DNA of 64,000 nucleotides from assembly GCA_965234405.1 (NCBI GenBank), contig OZ248346.1; one strand, written 5' to 3'. The notes below the pieces were generated by a model that worked only from the letters and a program-made list of their open reading frames with translations, made no database searches and had not been told where the DNA came from. Of this stretch, positions 15,273 through 23,558 are shown piece by piece; position 1 is the stretch's first letter, and each line of letters starts with the position of its first letter. Origin of the DNA: Planktophila turicensis (GTDB taxonomy: Bacteria; Actinomycetota; Actinomycetes; Nanopelagicales; Nanopelagicaceae). The translations under genes and the position numbers were made by a program.

Positions 15273-16271
15273 ATGGATGTATCACTACTCGTTTGGTCAG
15301 TTACGGTCGGAGCAATTCTCCTACTCGTTATTGCTGATCTACTCACCGTCAGTGCAAAGCCCCACGAAGTAAAGTTTAAAGAAGCTGCGGGCTGGTCAAT
15401 TTTCTACATCGGAATCGCAATTGGTTTCGGCATCTGGGTCTGGCAGCAATATGGAAGCCAGATGGGAACCGAATTCTTTGCCGCTTATCTCGTTGAGAAA
15501 TCTCTCTCCGTCGATAACCTCTTTGTCTTTGTCATCATCCTTGCTCAATTCGCTGTACCGAGTGCGTTCCATCAGCGCGTACTTCTTATCGGCGTAATTT
15601 TGGCGCTCGTACTTCGTGCCATCTTTATTGCAGTGGGTGCTGCCGCACTTCAAGCATTCGCGTTCACCTTCGTGATCTTCGGAGCAATCCTGATCTGGAC
15701 CGGTGTTGGTCTCTTCAAGCATTGGGATGAAGATCCAGAACCTGGCGATAACGCAATTGTGAAGCGCATTCGTAAGCGCATCACGATGGTCGATGAATTC
15801 CACGGAACAAAGCTATTCATCCGCCAGAACGGCAAGCGCATTGCAACACCAATGTTCTTGGTGATGATTGCTATTGGTTCAACAGACTTGCTTTTTGCTC
15901 TGGACTCAATCCCGGCAACTTTTGGCGTAACTTCTGAGACCTTCTTGGTCTTCTCAGCTAACGCTTTTGCGCTCCTTGGGCTGCGAGCTCTCTACTTCCT
16001 CGTGAAAGGCTTGCTAGACAGACTTATCTATCTATCTCTTGGCCTCTCAATAATCTTGATGTTTATCGGGGTTAAGTTGATCATGACGTATCTTCATGAA
16101 GAATTCACTTCTATCCCGAAGATTTCTACACCTGTCGGCTTGGCCGTCATTGGTACTATTCTTGTTATCTCGACAGTTGCTAGTTTGATTAAGACAAAGT
16201 CTGATCCGACAGCAAAGGCACATGCCGGTCGTGTAACAGGAAGCAAGGACAATGAAGGCGAAGATAGCTAA
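15273..16271 (+). CDS. TerC/Alx-family membrane protein (probable Mn exporter)
   Basis: 332 aa with about nine transmembrane segments and the TerC family marks: an acidic VEKSLSVDNLFVFVII helix with its Glu/Asp pair, a second ALDSIPATFGVT helix, and a long cytosolic loop around residues 150-195. Related proteins (Alx, MeeF/MeeY group) export Mn(II) or load it onto exported enzymes, which matches the manganese riboswitch in front of the gene. The C-terminus is polar. It overlaps the next gene by 20 nt. Confidence 0.88.
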   Translation: MDVSLLVWSVTVGAILLLVIADLLTVSAKPHEVKFKEAAGWSIFYIGIAIGFGIWVWQQYGSQMGTEFFAAYLVEKSLSVDNLFVFVIILAQFAVPSAFHQRVLLIGVILALVLRAIFIAVGAAALQAFAFTFVIFGAILIWTGVGLFKHWDEDPEPGDNAIVKRIRKRITMVDEFHGTKLFIRQNGKRIATPMFLVMIAIGSTDLLFALDSIPATFGVTSETFLVFSANAFALLGLRALYFLVKGLLDRLIYLSLGLSIILMFIGVKLIMTYLHEEFTSIPKISTPVGLAVIGTILVISTVASLIKTKSDPTAKAHAGRVTGSKDNEGEDS

Positions 16272-16503
16272 GGCGTGGAAAGCTCTTCCAGGCCCAGTCC
16301 GTAAAACAATTGTGTTGGTCGTTGGATCAACTCTGATTATTCTCGGATCACTTCTTGTCGTGCTTCCAGGCCCATTTACTTTGCCATTGATCATCCTTGG
16401 GCTCTTTGTTCTTGGCCTCGAATTTGCATGGGCGCAGAGAACTCTTGAGCAAGTAAAAGCACAGGGTTCGAAGCTCAACCCAAAGAAGTTGTTTAAGAAG
16501 TAA
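16252..16503 (+). CDS. Small PGPGW-type membrane protein
   Basis: 83 aa with two hydrophobic helices (about 18-38 and 41-60) joined by a VLPGPFTLP turn, the mark of the PGPGW putative transmembrane family. An amphipathic basic C-terminus (QVKAQGSKLNPKKLFKK) follows. It overlaps the end of the TerC gene by 20 nt, so its translation is probably coupled to it and subject to the same riboswitch. Function unknown. Confidence 0.7.
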   Translation: MKAKIAKAWKALPGPVRKTIVLVVGSTLIILGSLLVVLPGPFTLPLIILGLFVLGLEFAWAQRTLEQVKAQGSKLNPKKLFKK

Positions 16504-16511
16504 TTCTGGGC

Positions 16512-17009
16512 ATGCATCAAACTCTCACTGTTGAAGAGTTGCACGAAGATCAGTGGGCTCGTTACAGAGATATCCGTCTTGCTGCACTTGAAAACGATGG
16601 TCATGCGTTCGGCGGAAATCTAGAATCTGAAAAAGCTTTCACCGAAGAGGAATGGCGATCAAAGGCGCGGCAATACATTGCCTTAGTCGCAGTGATAGAT
16701 GGCGCTGATATCGGCATGATGACGGTAGAAAATCTCAGCGGAGATTTCGGAGCCACATGCTGGGTTGGAAGTTGCTGGGTGAATTCAGAATTTAGAAAGT
16801 ATGGAGCACTACGCGCACTCTTTGAGTATCTCGATACGGATGCCGCCCACAGAGATTGGCTAATTCAAGGACTTGGCGTCTGGGTTGATAACGAAATTGC
16901 GATTAGAGCCTACGAAAAAATAGGCTTTGCAATGATGGGTGAGAAGCAGGAAAGTACGCGCAAGCCTGGAATGTATTACCAGCGGATGATCAGAAAGGCG
17001 CCCAACTAG
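16512..17009 (+). CDS. GNAT-family acetyltransferase
   Basis: 165 aa. The GNAT fold is seen in an N-terminal strand-helix (VEELHEDQWARYRDIRLAAL), the central strands (ADIGMMTVEN, CWVGSCWVNSEFRKYGALRALFEYL) corresponding to the acetyl-CoA loop, and the C-terminal VDNEIAIRAYEKIGFAMMGEK strand-helix. The substrate is unknown. It starts 8 nt after the small membrane protein and meets the next gene tail to tail. Confidence 0.8.
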   Translation: MHQTLTVEELHEDQWARYRDIRLAALENDGHAFGGNLESEKAFTEEEWRSKARQYIALVAVIDGADIGMMTVENLSGDFGATCWVGSCWVNSEFRKYGALRALFEYLDTDAAHRDWLIQGLGVWVDNEIAIRAYEKIGFAMMGEKQESTRKPGMYYQRMIRKAPN

Positions 17010-17456
17010 TTACGAAAGCTGAACTCGGTACTGACGCTTGCCGGATTCAAGAACGTAAGTGTCATAGAGCCCGCGTGCTACTTCGTTATCTGCATCAGTG
17101 TTCCAATAAAGGCGTGAGCATTTCATTTCAAGAGCGAAGGCTTTGACGTAATCAATCAGTGCTCTGCCTGCACCCGATCCGCGAACTGCTGGATCTACAA
17201 ATAGATCTTCAAGGTAGCAGTGTCCGTTGGGAGACCATGTTGAGTTTTGAAGGTTGTAGGTCGTGAAACCAACAACCTTTCCATCAAGTTCAGCAACAGC
17301 ACATTTCATATTGAATTCAGGATCCATGATGCGAGTCCATGTGCGCTCAGTCTGTTCAGCAGGGACAGCGGTCTTATAGAAGTCGAGATATCCCTGCCAG
17401 AGAACGAGCCAGCGCTCTTTATCGCCTTGTGCGATTGGTCGAATTGAAAGCGTCAT
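17010..17456 (-). CDS. GNAT-family acetyltransferase
   Basis: 148 aa with clear GNAT motifs: the CYLEDLFVDPAVRGSGAGRALI stretch (acetyl-CoA pyrophosphate loop RGSGAG, about residues 92-97, split over strand and helix) and a C-terminal NEVARGLYDTY helix. The substrate is unknown; relatives act on amines or peptides. Its start directly abuts the stop of the DUF4389 gene, so the two are one unit. Confidence 0.85.
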   Translation of the reverse strand: MTLSIRPIAQGDKERWLVLWQGYLDFYKTAVPAEQTERTWTRIMDPEFNMKCAVAELDGKVVGFTTYNLQNSTWSPNGHCYLEDLFVDPAVRGSGAGRALIDYVKAFALEMKCSRLYWNTDADNEVARGLYDTYVLESGKRQYRVQLS

Positions 17457-18041
17457 TTAGAGTTTAAATGAAGGGTATTCGTCGGTAACGAGAATCAGCG
17501 CATAGCCGTACAAGCGGTTCCAGAACTTAATTGTTCCGAGAACTATCGTGAGAGCCCATTCTGGATATCGTCCGGTTGACCATGTGATGACCCAGGCGAT
17601 TACTGAGACCGGTAGTGAAATTGCAATATAAATAAGTCCAACGACCACTAATGGAATTGCTAAGAACCATTTAATGAGTGGAAGTCCGCGATTGAGTTTG
17701 CGACCACCATCTACATCGGGAAGAAGTACTGCAACATTTGGATTACGTTCAATTGATGGATATTCATCTGTGAGAAGGAATAGATAAGCAAAAACTCTAG
17801 TTTCTAGCTCAATGAGGGCGTGATTAAAAGAAAGTACATAGCTTGGATAGAGACCGCGAAAAAGGATCGCTAGGCCGGCTGGGATGACAATCATTCCCGT
17901 TGCCCAGCCGTTATCGGCCATTGGAGTAAATGCGGCCACAAAAGCAATCATTGGAGCGACCAAGATGCCTCGCCAGAAGACAGTCTTCTTATCGCGATTG
18001 TCGAGTTGGACATTGATGATTGTTTCAATTTGATTAGCCAT
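17457..18041 (-). CDS. DUF4389 membrane protein
   Basis: 194 aa with four hydrophobic segments and two copies of the DUF4389 hallmark (LLTDEYPS near residue 90 and LVTDEYPSF at the C-terminus), each following a membrane helix ending in a Tyr/Ala-rich turn. No function is known. It has a TAAGAT box 6 nt before its ATG, and its promoter sits back to back with that of the SDR gene at 18077 within 35 nt. Confidence 0.8.
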   Translation of the reverse strand: MANQIETIINVQLDNRDKKTVFWRGILVAPMIAFVAAFTPMADNGWATGMIVIPAGLAILFRGLYPSYVLSFNHALIELETRVFAYLFLLTDEYPSIERNPNVAVLLPDVDGGRKLNRGLPLIKWFLAIPLVVVGLIYIAISLPVSVIAWVITWSTGRYPEWALTIVLGTIKFWNRLYGYALILVTDEYPSFKL

Positions 18042-18047
18042 GTACCA

Positions 18048-18053
18048 ATCTTA
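18048..18053 (-). promoter_or_regulatory. Leaderless -10 box of the DUF4389 gene
   Basis: TAAGAT on the minus strand, 6 nt before the ATG at 18041; 11 nt from the divergent box at 18065. Confidence 0.55.
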
Positions 18054-18064
18054 GTCCTCGCATA

Positions 18065-18070
18065 TACCCT
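18065..18070 (+). promoter_or_regulatory. Leaderless -10 box of the SDR gene
   Basis: TACCCT, 6 nt before the ATG at 18077. Confidence 0.55.
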
Positions 18071-18076
18071 TTCCCA

Positions 18077-18835
18077 ATGACATCACGCGAATACGCAGTT
18101 ATTACTGGAGCAAGTAGTGGAATCGGCGCAGCAACTGCACGAGCGCTAGCAGCAAATGGGTATCACGTGATTGCGGCCGCAAGACGAGTCGACAAATTAA
18201 CCGCTCTTGCAGCTGAATCACCAAATATTGAGGCTGTTGAGCTCGATGTCACTGATCAATCCAGCGTTGACGCACTTGTAGCGCATTTAGGAAATGCACC
18301 TGTTTCAGTGTTGGTACATAGCGCTGGTGGTGCATTCGATGCCGATTCAGTAATGGATTCAGATCCAGAGCTATGGCAGAAGACTTTTGATATCAACGTT
18401 GTAGGCGCAGTGCGCATGGTTAAAGCGATTACTCCGCTCTTTCGCGAACATCGCAAGGGCCACATCGTTCTTATTACATCTACCGCCGCGCATCGCACCT
18501 ATGAAAATGGTGGAAGCTATGCAGCAGCTAAGTTTGGTGAAGCATCTCTTGTCGATACCTTGCGCCTTGAACTCAACGGCGAGCCCATTCGAATTACTGA
18601 GATCGCTCCGGGCATTGTGAAGACAGAAGAGTTCGCGAAGATTCGCTACAAGGGCAATGTTGATGCGGCAGCGAAGATTTATGAAGGTATTGAAAAGCCA
18701 CTTGTCGCTGACGATGTTGCAGAAGCAATCCGTTGGGTTGTTATGTTGCCAGATCACTTCAACGTTGACTCGATGATGATCAAGCCACTAGCGCAGGCAG
18801 TTTCACACAAGGTCTATCGCAAGCCAATTCGTTAA
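18077..18835 (+). CDS. SDR-family oxidoreductase (YdfG-like)
   Basis: 252 aa, classical SDR. It has the cofactor motif TGASSGIG (about 10-17) with a following AARR that favours NADP, a HSAGG segment in place of NNAG, the catalytic ITSTAAH Ser, and YAAAK (Tyr/Lys near 157-161). It is similar in layout to YdfG-type serine/3-hydroxy acid dehydrogenases; the substrate is not proven. The next gene starts 15 nt later on the same strand. Confidence 0.85.
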   Translation: MTSREYAVITGASSGIGAATARALAANGYHVIAAARRVDKLTALAAESPNIEAVELDVTDQSSVDALVAHLGNAPVSVLVHSAGGAFDADSVMDSDPELWQKTFDINVVGAVRMVKAITPLFREHRKGHIVLITSTAAHRTYENGGSYAAAKFGEASLVDTLRLELNGEPIRITEIAPGIVKTEEFAKIRYKGNVDAAAKIYEGIEKPLVADDVAEAIRWVVMLPDHFNVDSMMIKPLAQAVSHKVYRKPIR

Positions 18836-18850
18836 AGGGAGTCAAGACTG

Positions 18851-20020
18851 ATGTTCTCTGATCTCAGCATTAAGCGCGCCCGTGTGGGAGTAACTCTCTC
18901 TTTTCTTACTCTCGGGTTTAGCGCAGGAAATTTCGTATCTCGTATTCCTGATATCAAAAGCAAGCTCGAACTTTCAAACTCTGCGCTCGGTATTTGCTTG
19001 CTCATGATGTCTGTAGGAGTGCTCGCGGCGCTTGGACCCGTGGGTAAATTTGCCGCAAAGTTGGGTAGCGCTCAGACACTTAAAGTTGCTACCGCAGCTC
19101 TCTTACTTGTACAGCCCTTCGTTGGTTTGGCTAACTCTGTCGTAACTCTTTCTGCAGCGCTCTTTATCTTCGGCATGACTGTTGCTTCGCAAGATGTATC
19201 AATGAATACACATGGAGTGACCCTGGAACAGAAATCTGGCCTGCGCTATATGAGCAGATTCCACGCCTTCTGGTCTGTCGGTGGACTTATCGGAAGTATT
19301 TTTGGTGGTTTATTCGCGCAAGCTGAGGTAAGTGTTTTTATCCATATCATCGTTGTGTCGATTGTTAGTGCCATTGTCACTGTCATTGGGTCTCGACTAC
19401 TTCTTTCTGCAGATGCAGATAAGCACATTTACACAGAAGAGCAGAAGGCCAAGAAAAAGCGCCCACCACTAATTCTCATCATGGGACTACTTGGTATGGC
19501 TGCATCTGTCGGAGAAGGTTCGACAGGCGACTGGGGAGGCGTGCTTGCGCGCGAAACTTTTGGCGCATCTGCATTCGTTAGCACAATTCCTTTTATTGCA
19601 TTCTCATTCACCATGGTCGTCGGTCGTTTCTTTGGGGATCAACTTGCAACAAAGTTTGGTCCCAATCGCATCCTTAAAGTAGGCGGATTCATTGGTGGAA
19701 TCGGTTTAGCAACAGGACTCATTGTTGGCGGAACTGGTGGAGTTATCTTCGGTTGGTTGCTCTACGGAGCAGCTCTTTCAGCAGTGATTCCACTTCTCTT
19801 TAGCGCAGCGGGATCAATGGCCAATAAGCGATTTGCTGGAAGTATTTCACCAGCTGAAGCGGTCGCAATGATCTCGGGAATTTCTTACTTTGGATTTATT
19901 GTTGGCCCACCATTAATGGGATTTGTTGCAGACTTGATCACACTGCGTTGGGCGATGCTTATTCCGGCAGTGCTCGCCATCATCATTTCGGCAAGCTCTC
20001 GAATCTTTACGAGCGATTAA
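18851..20020 (+). CDS. MFS transporter (YbjJ/FucP-like)
   Basis: 389 aa with twelve hydrophobic segments. The N-terminal FLTLGFSAGNFVSRIPDIKSKL segment and the GSIFGGLFAQ helix are typical of YbjJ-like members of the major facilitator superfamily. The substrate is unknown. Its 3' end overlaps the convergent decarboxylase gene by 14 nt, leaving no room for a terminator between them. Confidence 0.82.
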   Translation: MFSDLSIKRARVGVTLSFLTLGFSAGNFVSRIPDIKSKLELSNSALGICLLMMSVGVLAALGPVGKFAAKLGSAQTLKVATAALLLVQPFVGLANSVVTLSAALFIFGMTVASQDVSMNTHGVTLEQKSGLRYMSRFHAFWSVGGLIGSIFGGLFAQAEVSVFIHIIVVSIVSAIVTVIGSRLLLSADADKHIYTEEQKAKKKRPPLILIMGLLGMAASVGEGSTGDWGGVLARETFGASAFVSTIPFIAFSFTMVVGRFFGDQLATKFGPNRILKVGGFIGGIGLATGLIVGGTGGVIFGWLLYGAALSAVIPLLFSAAGSMANKRFAGSISPAEAVAMISGISYFGFIVGPPLMGFVADLITLRWAMLIPAVLAIIISASSRIFTSD

Positions 20021-21443
20021 CGACTCTGTAATTTTCTAGCGTTGAATCTGTTGCATATGCGATTCGAACTCCTGCAGCACGAGAAGCGCTAAGGCCCTCA
20101 ACAATCTGCTGGGTAAGTACTTCACCAGGAGCAACAACTGCGACTCCAGGAGGGTATGGTGCAATCAAATCTGCAGAGATTCGTCCGACGGCATTTGTTG
20201 CGGAAACCATCTCGGTTTCCGCAAAGTAAGCATCACGCATCGAAGTAGCGCGTTGTGGAACAACGGACCAGCTCAGTGCTGTTGCACTTTCGCGACGTTG
20301 TTCTTGGCGCTTCTTTAAAATCGGAATAAGAGCATCGGCTAGCGCATCAAAGTCAGCTTCAGAATCTGCAATCGTTGAAAGGAAGACGATGGTGTCGCGA
20401 TCTGCCATTTCCACGCGAATTCCCTTCGCTTGCAGATCTTGTTCGATTTCAACGCCTGATGCGCCAAGCTGCTGAACGCGAAGAACAATCTTCGACGGAT
20501 CAAAGCGTCCTGCTGGAAAATCTGATGGGTAGAGAAAAATTGGCAGTGCGAATTCTGCTTGCACCATCCCTTTAAATCGGTGAATGTTGTTGAGAAGGTT
20601 GCCAATAAGTTCTTCGCCGCGAGTTTCAAGGAGTGCGCGAACTCCATCGATGGACGCAAGAGGTGCTCCTGCAGGCGATGTTGTATGAGTCGTCTCAAAA
20701 CTTTGTTCGAGTCTTTCGGCACTTAGAAGAGTTGTGCGTGCCAGCAGTAGGGCAGAGGCGCTGTAACCAGGAAGTGCCTTATGTGTGCTGGTAATGAGTG
20801 CATCAGCGCCGACTTGGAGCGCATGGTGTGGAAGATCTTTATGGAAACCAAAGTGACCACCCCATGCCGCATCGAGAATCACTGGAACGCTTACTGCGTG
20901 TGCTGCGTCGATTAGTACAGGAAGATCTGAAATCGTTCCGAGGTAACCAGGTTCGGTCAGAAGAACTGCAATTGGTTTTTCGCCCAGTGCGCGCTTTAGC
21001 TCTGCAATACCGATTCCAATTGGCACGCCAGTTGCTGCATCAATCTCAGGTGACATCCAGATTGGTTCGAGTCCTGCAAGAACGAGTGCGCTTAAAACAG
21101 AACGGTGAGCAGTGCGCGAGACGGCAACTTTGTCGCCAGGCTTTCCGAGAGCGAAGATGATCGCTTGATTGGCGTGGGTAGAACCTCCGGTTGAGAAGCG
21201 CGCATAGTCAGAGCCCCACAATTTCGCAGCTAGTGATTCAGCTTTCTTTAGGGTCTGATTGGTTAATTTGATTTCATCTAGCCCACCGTAGAGAGGCGTA
21301 TCGGAATCAACGACAGCGCCTAGCCCAGCGTCGAGCGCGCTGGTCTTCTGCTTGTGGCCAGGAATCGTGAAAGGTGTTCGAGCACTCTCGAAGTAAGAGA
21401 GATAGGCATCAAGAAGTGGTGCGCCATCTCGAAGGTTGCTCAT
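20007..21443 (-). CDS. PLP-dependent Orn/Lys/Arg decarboxylase family protein
   Basis: 478 aa of the short, fold-type I group (like Bacillus SpeA and its relatives), which makes polyamine precursors such as agmatine or cadaverine. The opening TPFTIPGHKQ is the family's PGHK motif, SGGSTHANQA-type cofactor contacts follow near residue 85, and the PLP lysine is in ITSTHKALPG near 222. Which amino acid it uses cannot be told. It is divergent from gabT, and the pair may connect polyamine and GABA metabolism. A TAGGCT box lies 6 nt before the ATG. Confidence 0.85.
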   Translation of the reverse strand: MSNLRDGAPLLDAYLSYFESARTPFTIPGHKQKTSALDAGLGAVVDSDTPLYGGLDEIKLTNQTLKKAESLAAKLWGSDYARFSTGGSTHANQAIIFALGKPGDKVAVSRTAHRSVLSALVLAGLEPIWMSPEIDAATGVPIGIGIAELKRALGEKPIAVLLTEPGYLGTISDLPVLIDAAHAVSVPVILDAAWGGHFGFHKDLPHHALQVGADALITSTHKALPGYSASALLLARTTLLSAERLEQSFETTHTTSPAGAPLASIDGVRALLETRGEELIGNLLNNIHRFKGMVQAEFALPIFLYPSDFPAGRFDPSKIVLRVQQLGASGVEIEQDLQAKGIRVEMADRDTIVFLSTIADSEADFDALADALIPILKKRQEQRRESATALSWSVVPQRATSMRDAYFAETEMVSATNAVGRISADLIAPYPPGVAVVAPGEVLTQQIVEGLSASRAAGVRIAYATDSTLENYRVVNRS

Positions 21444-21449
21444 GTGGCA

Positions 21450-21455
21450 AGCCTA
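21450..21455 (-). promoter_or_regulatory. Leaderless -10 box of the decarboxylase gene
   Basis: TAGGCT on the minus strand, 6 nt before the ATG at 21443. Confidence 0.55.
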
Positions 21456-21501
21456 ACTTGTAGAGAGCCATGGTTGGGCTCGCATCAGAAAATGATGGGC
21501 T

Positions 21502-21507
21502 TAGACT
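21502..21507 (+). promoter_or_regulatory. Leaderless -10 box of gabT
   Basis: TAGACT, 6 nt before the ATG at 21514. Confidence 0.55.
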
Positions 21508-21513
21508 TTCACC

Positions 21514-22854
21514 ATGACATCAAAGGATCCCCTCCCACAATCACGCCACTTGGCCACTGAAATTCCAGGGCCACTATCAACTGCAGCAATGCAGCGACGT
21601 AAAGAGGCTGTATCTGGGGGACTAGGAACTGCGATGCCGGTGATTGTCAGCCGCGCACATGATGCAATTATTGAAGATATCGATGGCAACCGAATCATCG
21701 ATATGGGTTCAGGTATCGGTGTAGTAAACGTTGGTAACTCTGCACCTCGCGTTGTAAAGGCAGTGCAAGAAGCTGTTGCAAACTTTACGCATACCAACTT
21801 CACCACTGTTCCTTACATGGGTTACATTGAAGTATGCGAAGCGCTTAATCGCCTGACTCCAGGAAAGTTTAAGAAGAAGTCGATCCTGCAAAACTCAGGT
21901 GCAGAAGCTGTTGAGAATGCAATCAAGATTGCTCGTCACTTCACAAAGCGTGCCGCTGTTGTTGTCTTTGAACATGCGTATCACGGTCGCACCAATCTCA
22001 CTATGGCGCTCACTGCAAAGAACATTCCTTACAAGGATGGCTTTGGTCCATTCGCTAACGAGATCTATCGCATGCCGATGCCTTATGCATATCGCTACAA
22101 CGGCAATCCTGCGACTATCGCTGAAGATTCACTCGCAGCTGTTATTTCAAAGATTGAGAAGGAAATCGGCGCACATAACGTTGCAGCAATCTTGATCGAA
22201 CCTGTAGTCGGCGAAGGTGGATTTATCGTGCCACCAGTTGGCTTTATGCCAGGGCTTCAAAAGTTTGCTACTGAAAACAAGATTGTCTTTATCGCTGATG
22301 AAGTTCAGTCAGGCTTTGCTCGCACAGGAAAGATGTTTGCTGTCGAGCATGAAAATATGGAGCCAGACATGATCATCTCTGCAAAGGGAATCGCTGGCGG
22401 AATGCCACTTGCAGCAGTTACTGCTCGCGCTGAAATTATGGATTCATCTCACGTGGGTGGACTCGGCGGAACATACGGTGGAAACCCAGTTGTCTGTGCT
22501 GCTGCCCTTGCTGTTATTGAAACCATCGAAGAAGAGAAGCTCGTGGATCGCGCTGCGCATATCGGCACGATTCTCGTGGACTCACTCAACGCACTTAAGG
22601 CTAAGTACCCAATCATTGGCGATGTTCGCGGTCGCGGTGCAATGGTTGCAATCGAACTCGTTCACGCTGGCACTAAGGATCCAAATCCTGAAGCGATGGC
22701 CAAGGTCATCAAGTACTGCCAGAGCAAGGGCGTACTCATCCTTACTGCGGGTACATACGGCAACGTGATTCGCTTCTTGCCACCATTGGTTATTACCGAT
22801 GAACTTCTGAAGGATGCCCTTGGCGTTCTTGCAGAAGGTTTCGCAACTCTGTAA
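21514..22854 (+). CDS. gabT: 4-aminobutyrate aminotransferase
   Basis: 446-aa class III PLP aminotransferase moving the amino group of GABA to 2-oxoglutarate. It shows the NSGAEAVENAIKIAR cofactor region, the YHGRTNLTMALT strand, the IADEVQSGFARTGKMFA segment with the PLP Asp, and the Schiff-base lysine in SAKGIAGGMPL near residue 290. Related ornithine or putrescine aminotransferases look similar, but the close match to actinobacterial GabT and the GGLGGTYGGNPV end support this call. No gabD is beside it. The next gene begins 4 nt later. Confidence 0.88.
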   Translation: MTSKDPLPQSRHLATEIPGPLSTAAMQRRKEAVSGGLGTAMPVIVSRAHDAIIEDIDGNRIIDMGSGIGVVNVGNSAPRVVKAVQEAVANFTHTNFTTVPYMGYIEVCEALNRLTPGKFKKKSILQNSGAEAVENAIKIARHFTKRAAVVVFEHAYHGRTNLTMALTAKNIPYKDGFGPFANEIYRMPMPYAYRYNGNPATIAEDSLAAVISKIEKEIGAHNVAAILIEPVVGEGGFIVPPVGFMPGLQKFATENKIVFIADEVQSGFARTGKMFAVEHENMEPDMIISAKGIAGGMPLAAVTARAEIMDSSHVGGLGGTYGGNPVVCAAALAVIETIEEEKLVDRAAHIGTILVDSLNALKAKYPIIGDVRGRGAMVAIELVHAGTKDPNPEAMAKVIKYCQSKGVLILTAGTYGNVIRFLPPLVITDELLKDALGVLAEGFATL

Positions 22855-22858
22855 TTCA

Positions 22859-23482
22859 ATGATCATCGATGTCTGGTCGGACATAGTTTGCCCATGGTGT
22901 TTTATCGGTCGTCGTCGACTTCAAAAGGCGATTGCAAACCATGGCGCGGGCCATGAAGTCACAGTGCGCCACCGAGCTTTTCAGCTTCAGCCAGATATTT
23001 CTGGGGTTGTACCTACGGCTGAACATTTGGCCCAGAAGTATCGTCTAGATAAGACGAAGGTCGCCGAGATGCAGGCCAACGTTTGCTCTATTGCCGACAG
23101 TGAAGGCCTTTGCTACAACCTCGAGAACACTCTCTCGGGAAATACGGCAGATGCGCACCGATTAATTCTGTGGGCCGAGACCATTGGCCGGGATGACGAT
23201 CTTCTGGAAGCGCTCTATTCAGCATATTTTGAAAAATCGAAACCTGTCTTCTCGCATGAAGACCTCTTGGCAATTACAGATGAGATTGGGATTGATCGAA
23301 CTGCGGCCTCGGCCCTACTTGCCTCCGATGAATACACCGACCGAATCCAAGAGGATCAGGCGCTCGCAGCATCGCTAGGTGCAAACGGAGTCCCGTTCTA
23401 TGTGGTCGATATGAAGTTCGGAATCTCAGGGGCTCAGCCACAAGAGCACTTCGACCAGATCTTCAGCCAGATTCACGCGTAA
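22859..23482 (+). CDS. DsbA-family oxidoreductase (FrnE-like)
   Basis: 207 aa, thioredoxin fold with a helical insert. The redox motif CPWC is at about residues 11-14 after the first strand (IIDVWSDIV), and the C-terminal NGVPFYVVDMKFGISGAQP carries the cis-proline loop. FrnE-like proteins act in the cytoplasm as disulfide isomerases or related enzymes; no signal peptide is present. The ATG at 22859 is chosen since it lies just after gabT and opens at the first strand. The longer frame from 22814 would lie inside gabT. Confidence 0.87.
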   Translation: MIIDVWSDIVCPWCFIGRRRLQKAIANHGAGHEVTVRHRAFQLQPDISGVVPTAEHLAQKYRLDKTKVAEMQANVCSIADSEGLCYNLENTLSGNTADAHRLILWAETIGRDDDLLEALYSAYFEKSKPVFSHEDLLAITDEIGIDRTAASALLASDEYTDRIQEDQALAASLGANGVPFYVVDMKFGISGAQPQEHFDQIFSQIHA

Positions 23483-23498
23483 GAATCACCGCGTTATC

Positions 23499-23520
23499 TC
23501 ACCCCTAATGGGGTGATTTT
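23499..23520 (+). terminator. Rho-independent terminator after the FrnE-like gene
   Basis: TCACCCC TAAT GGGGTGA with TTTT after the stem, 16 nt past the stop codon. It ends the gabT unit. Confidence 0.75.
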
Positions 23521-23558
23521 GGCTTCCATTAACCCTGACTCTCCATCACCCTAACACC

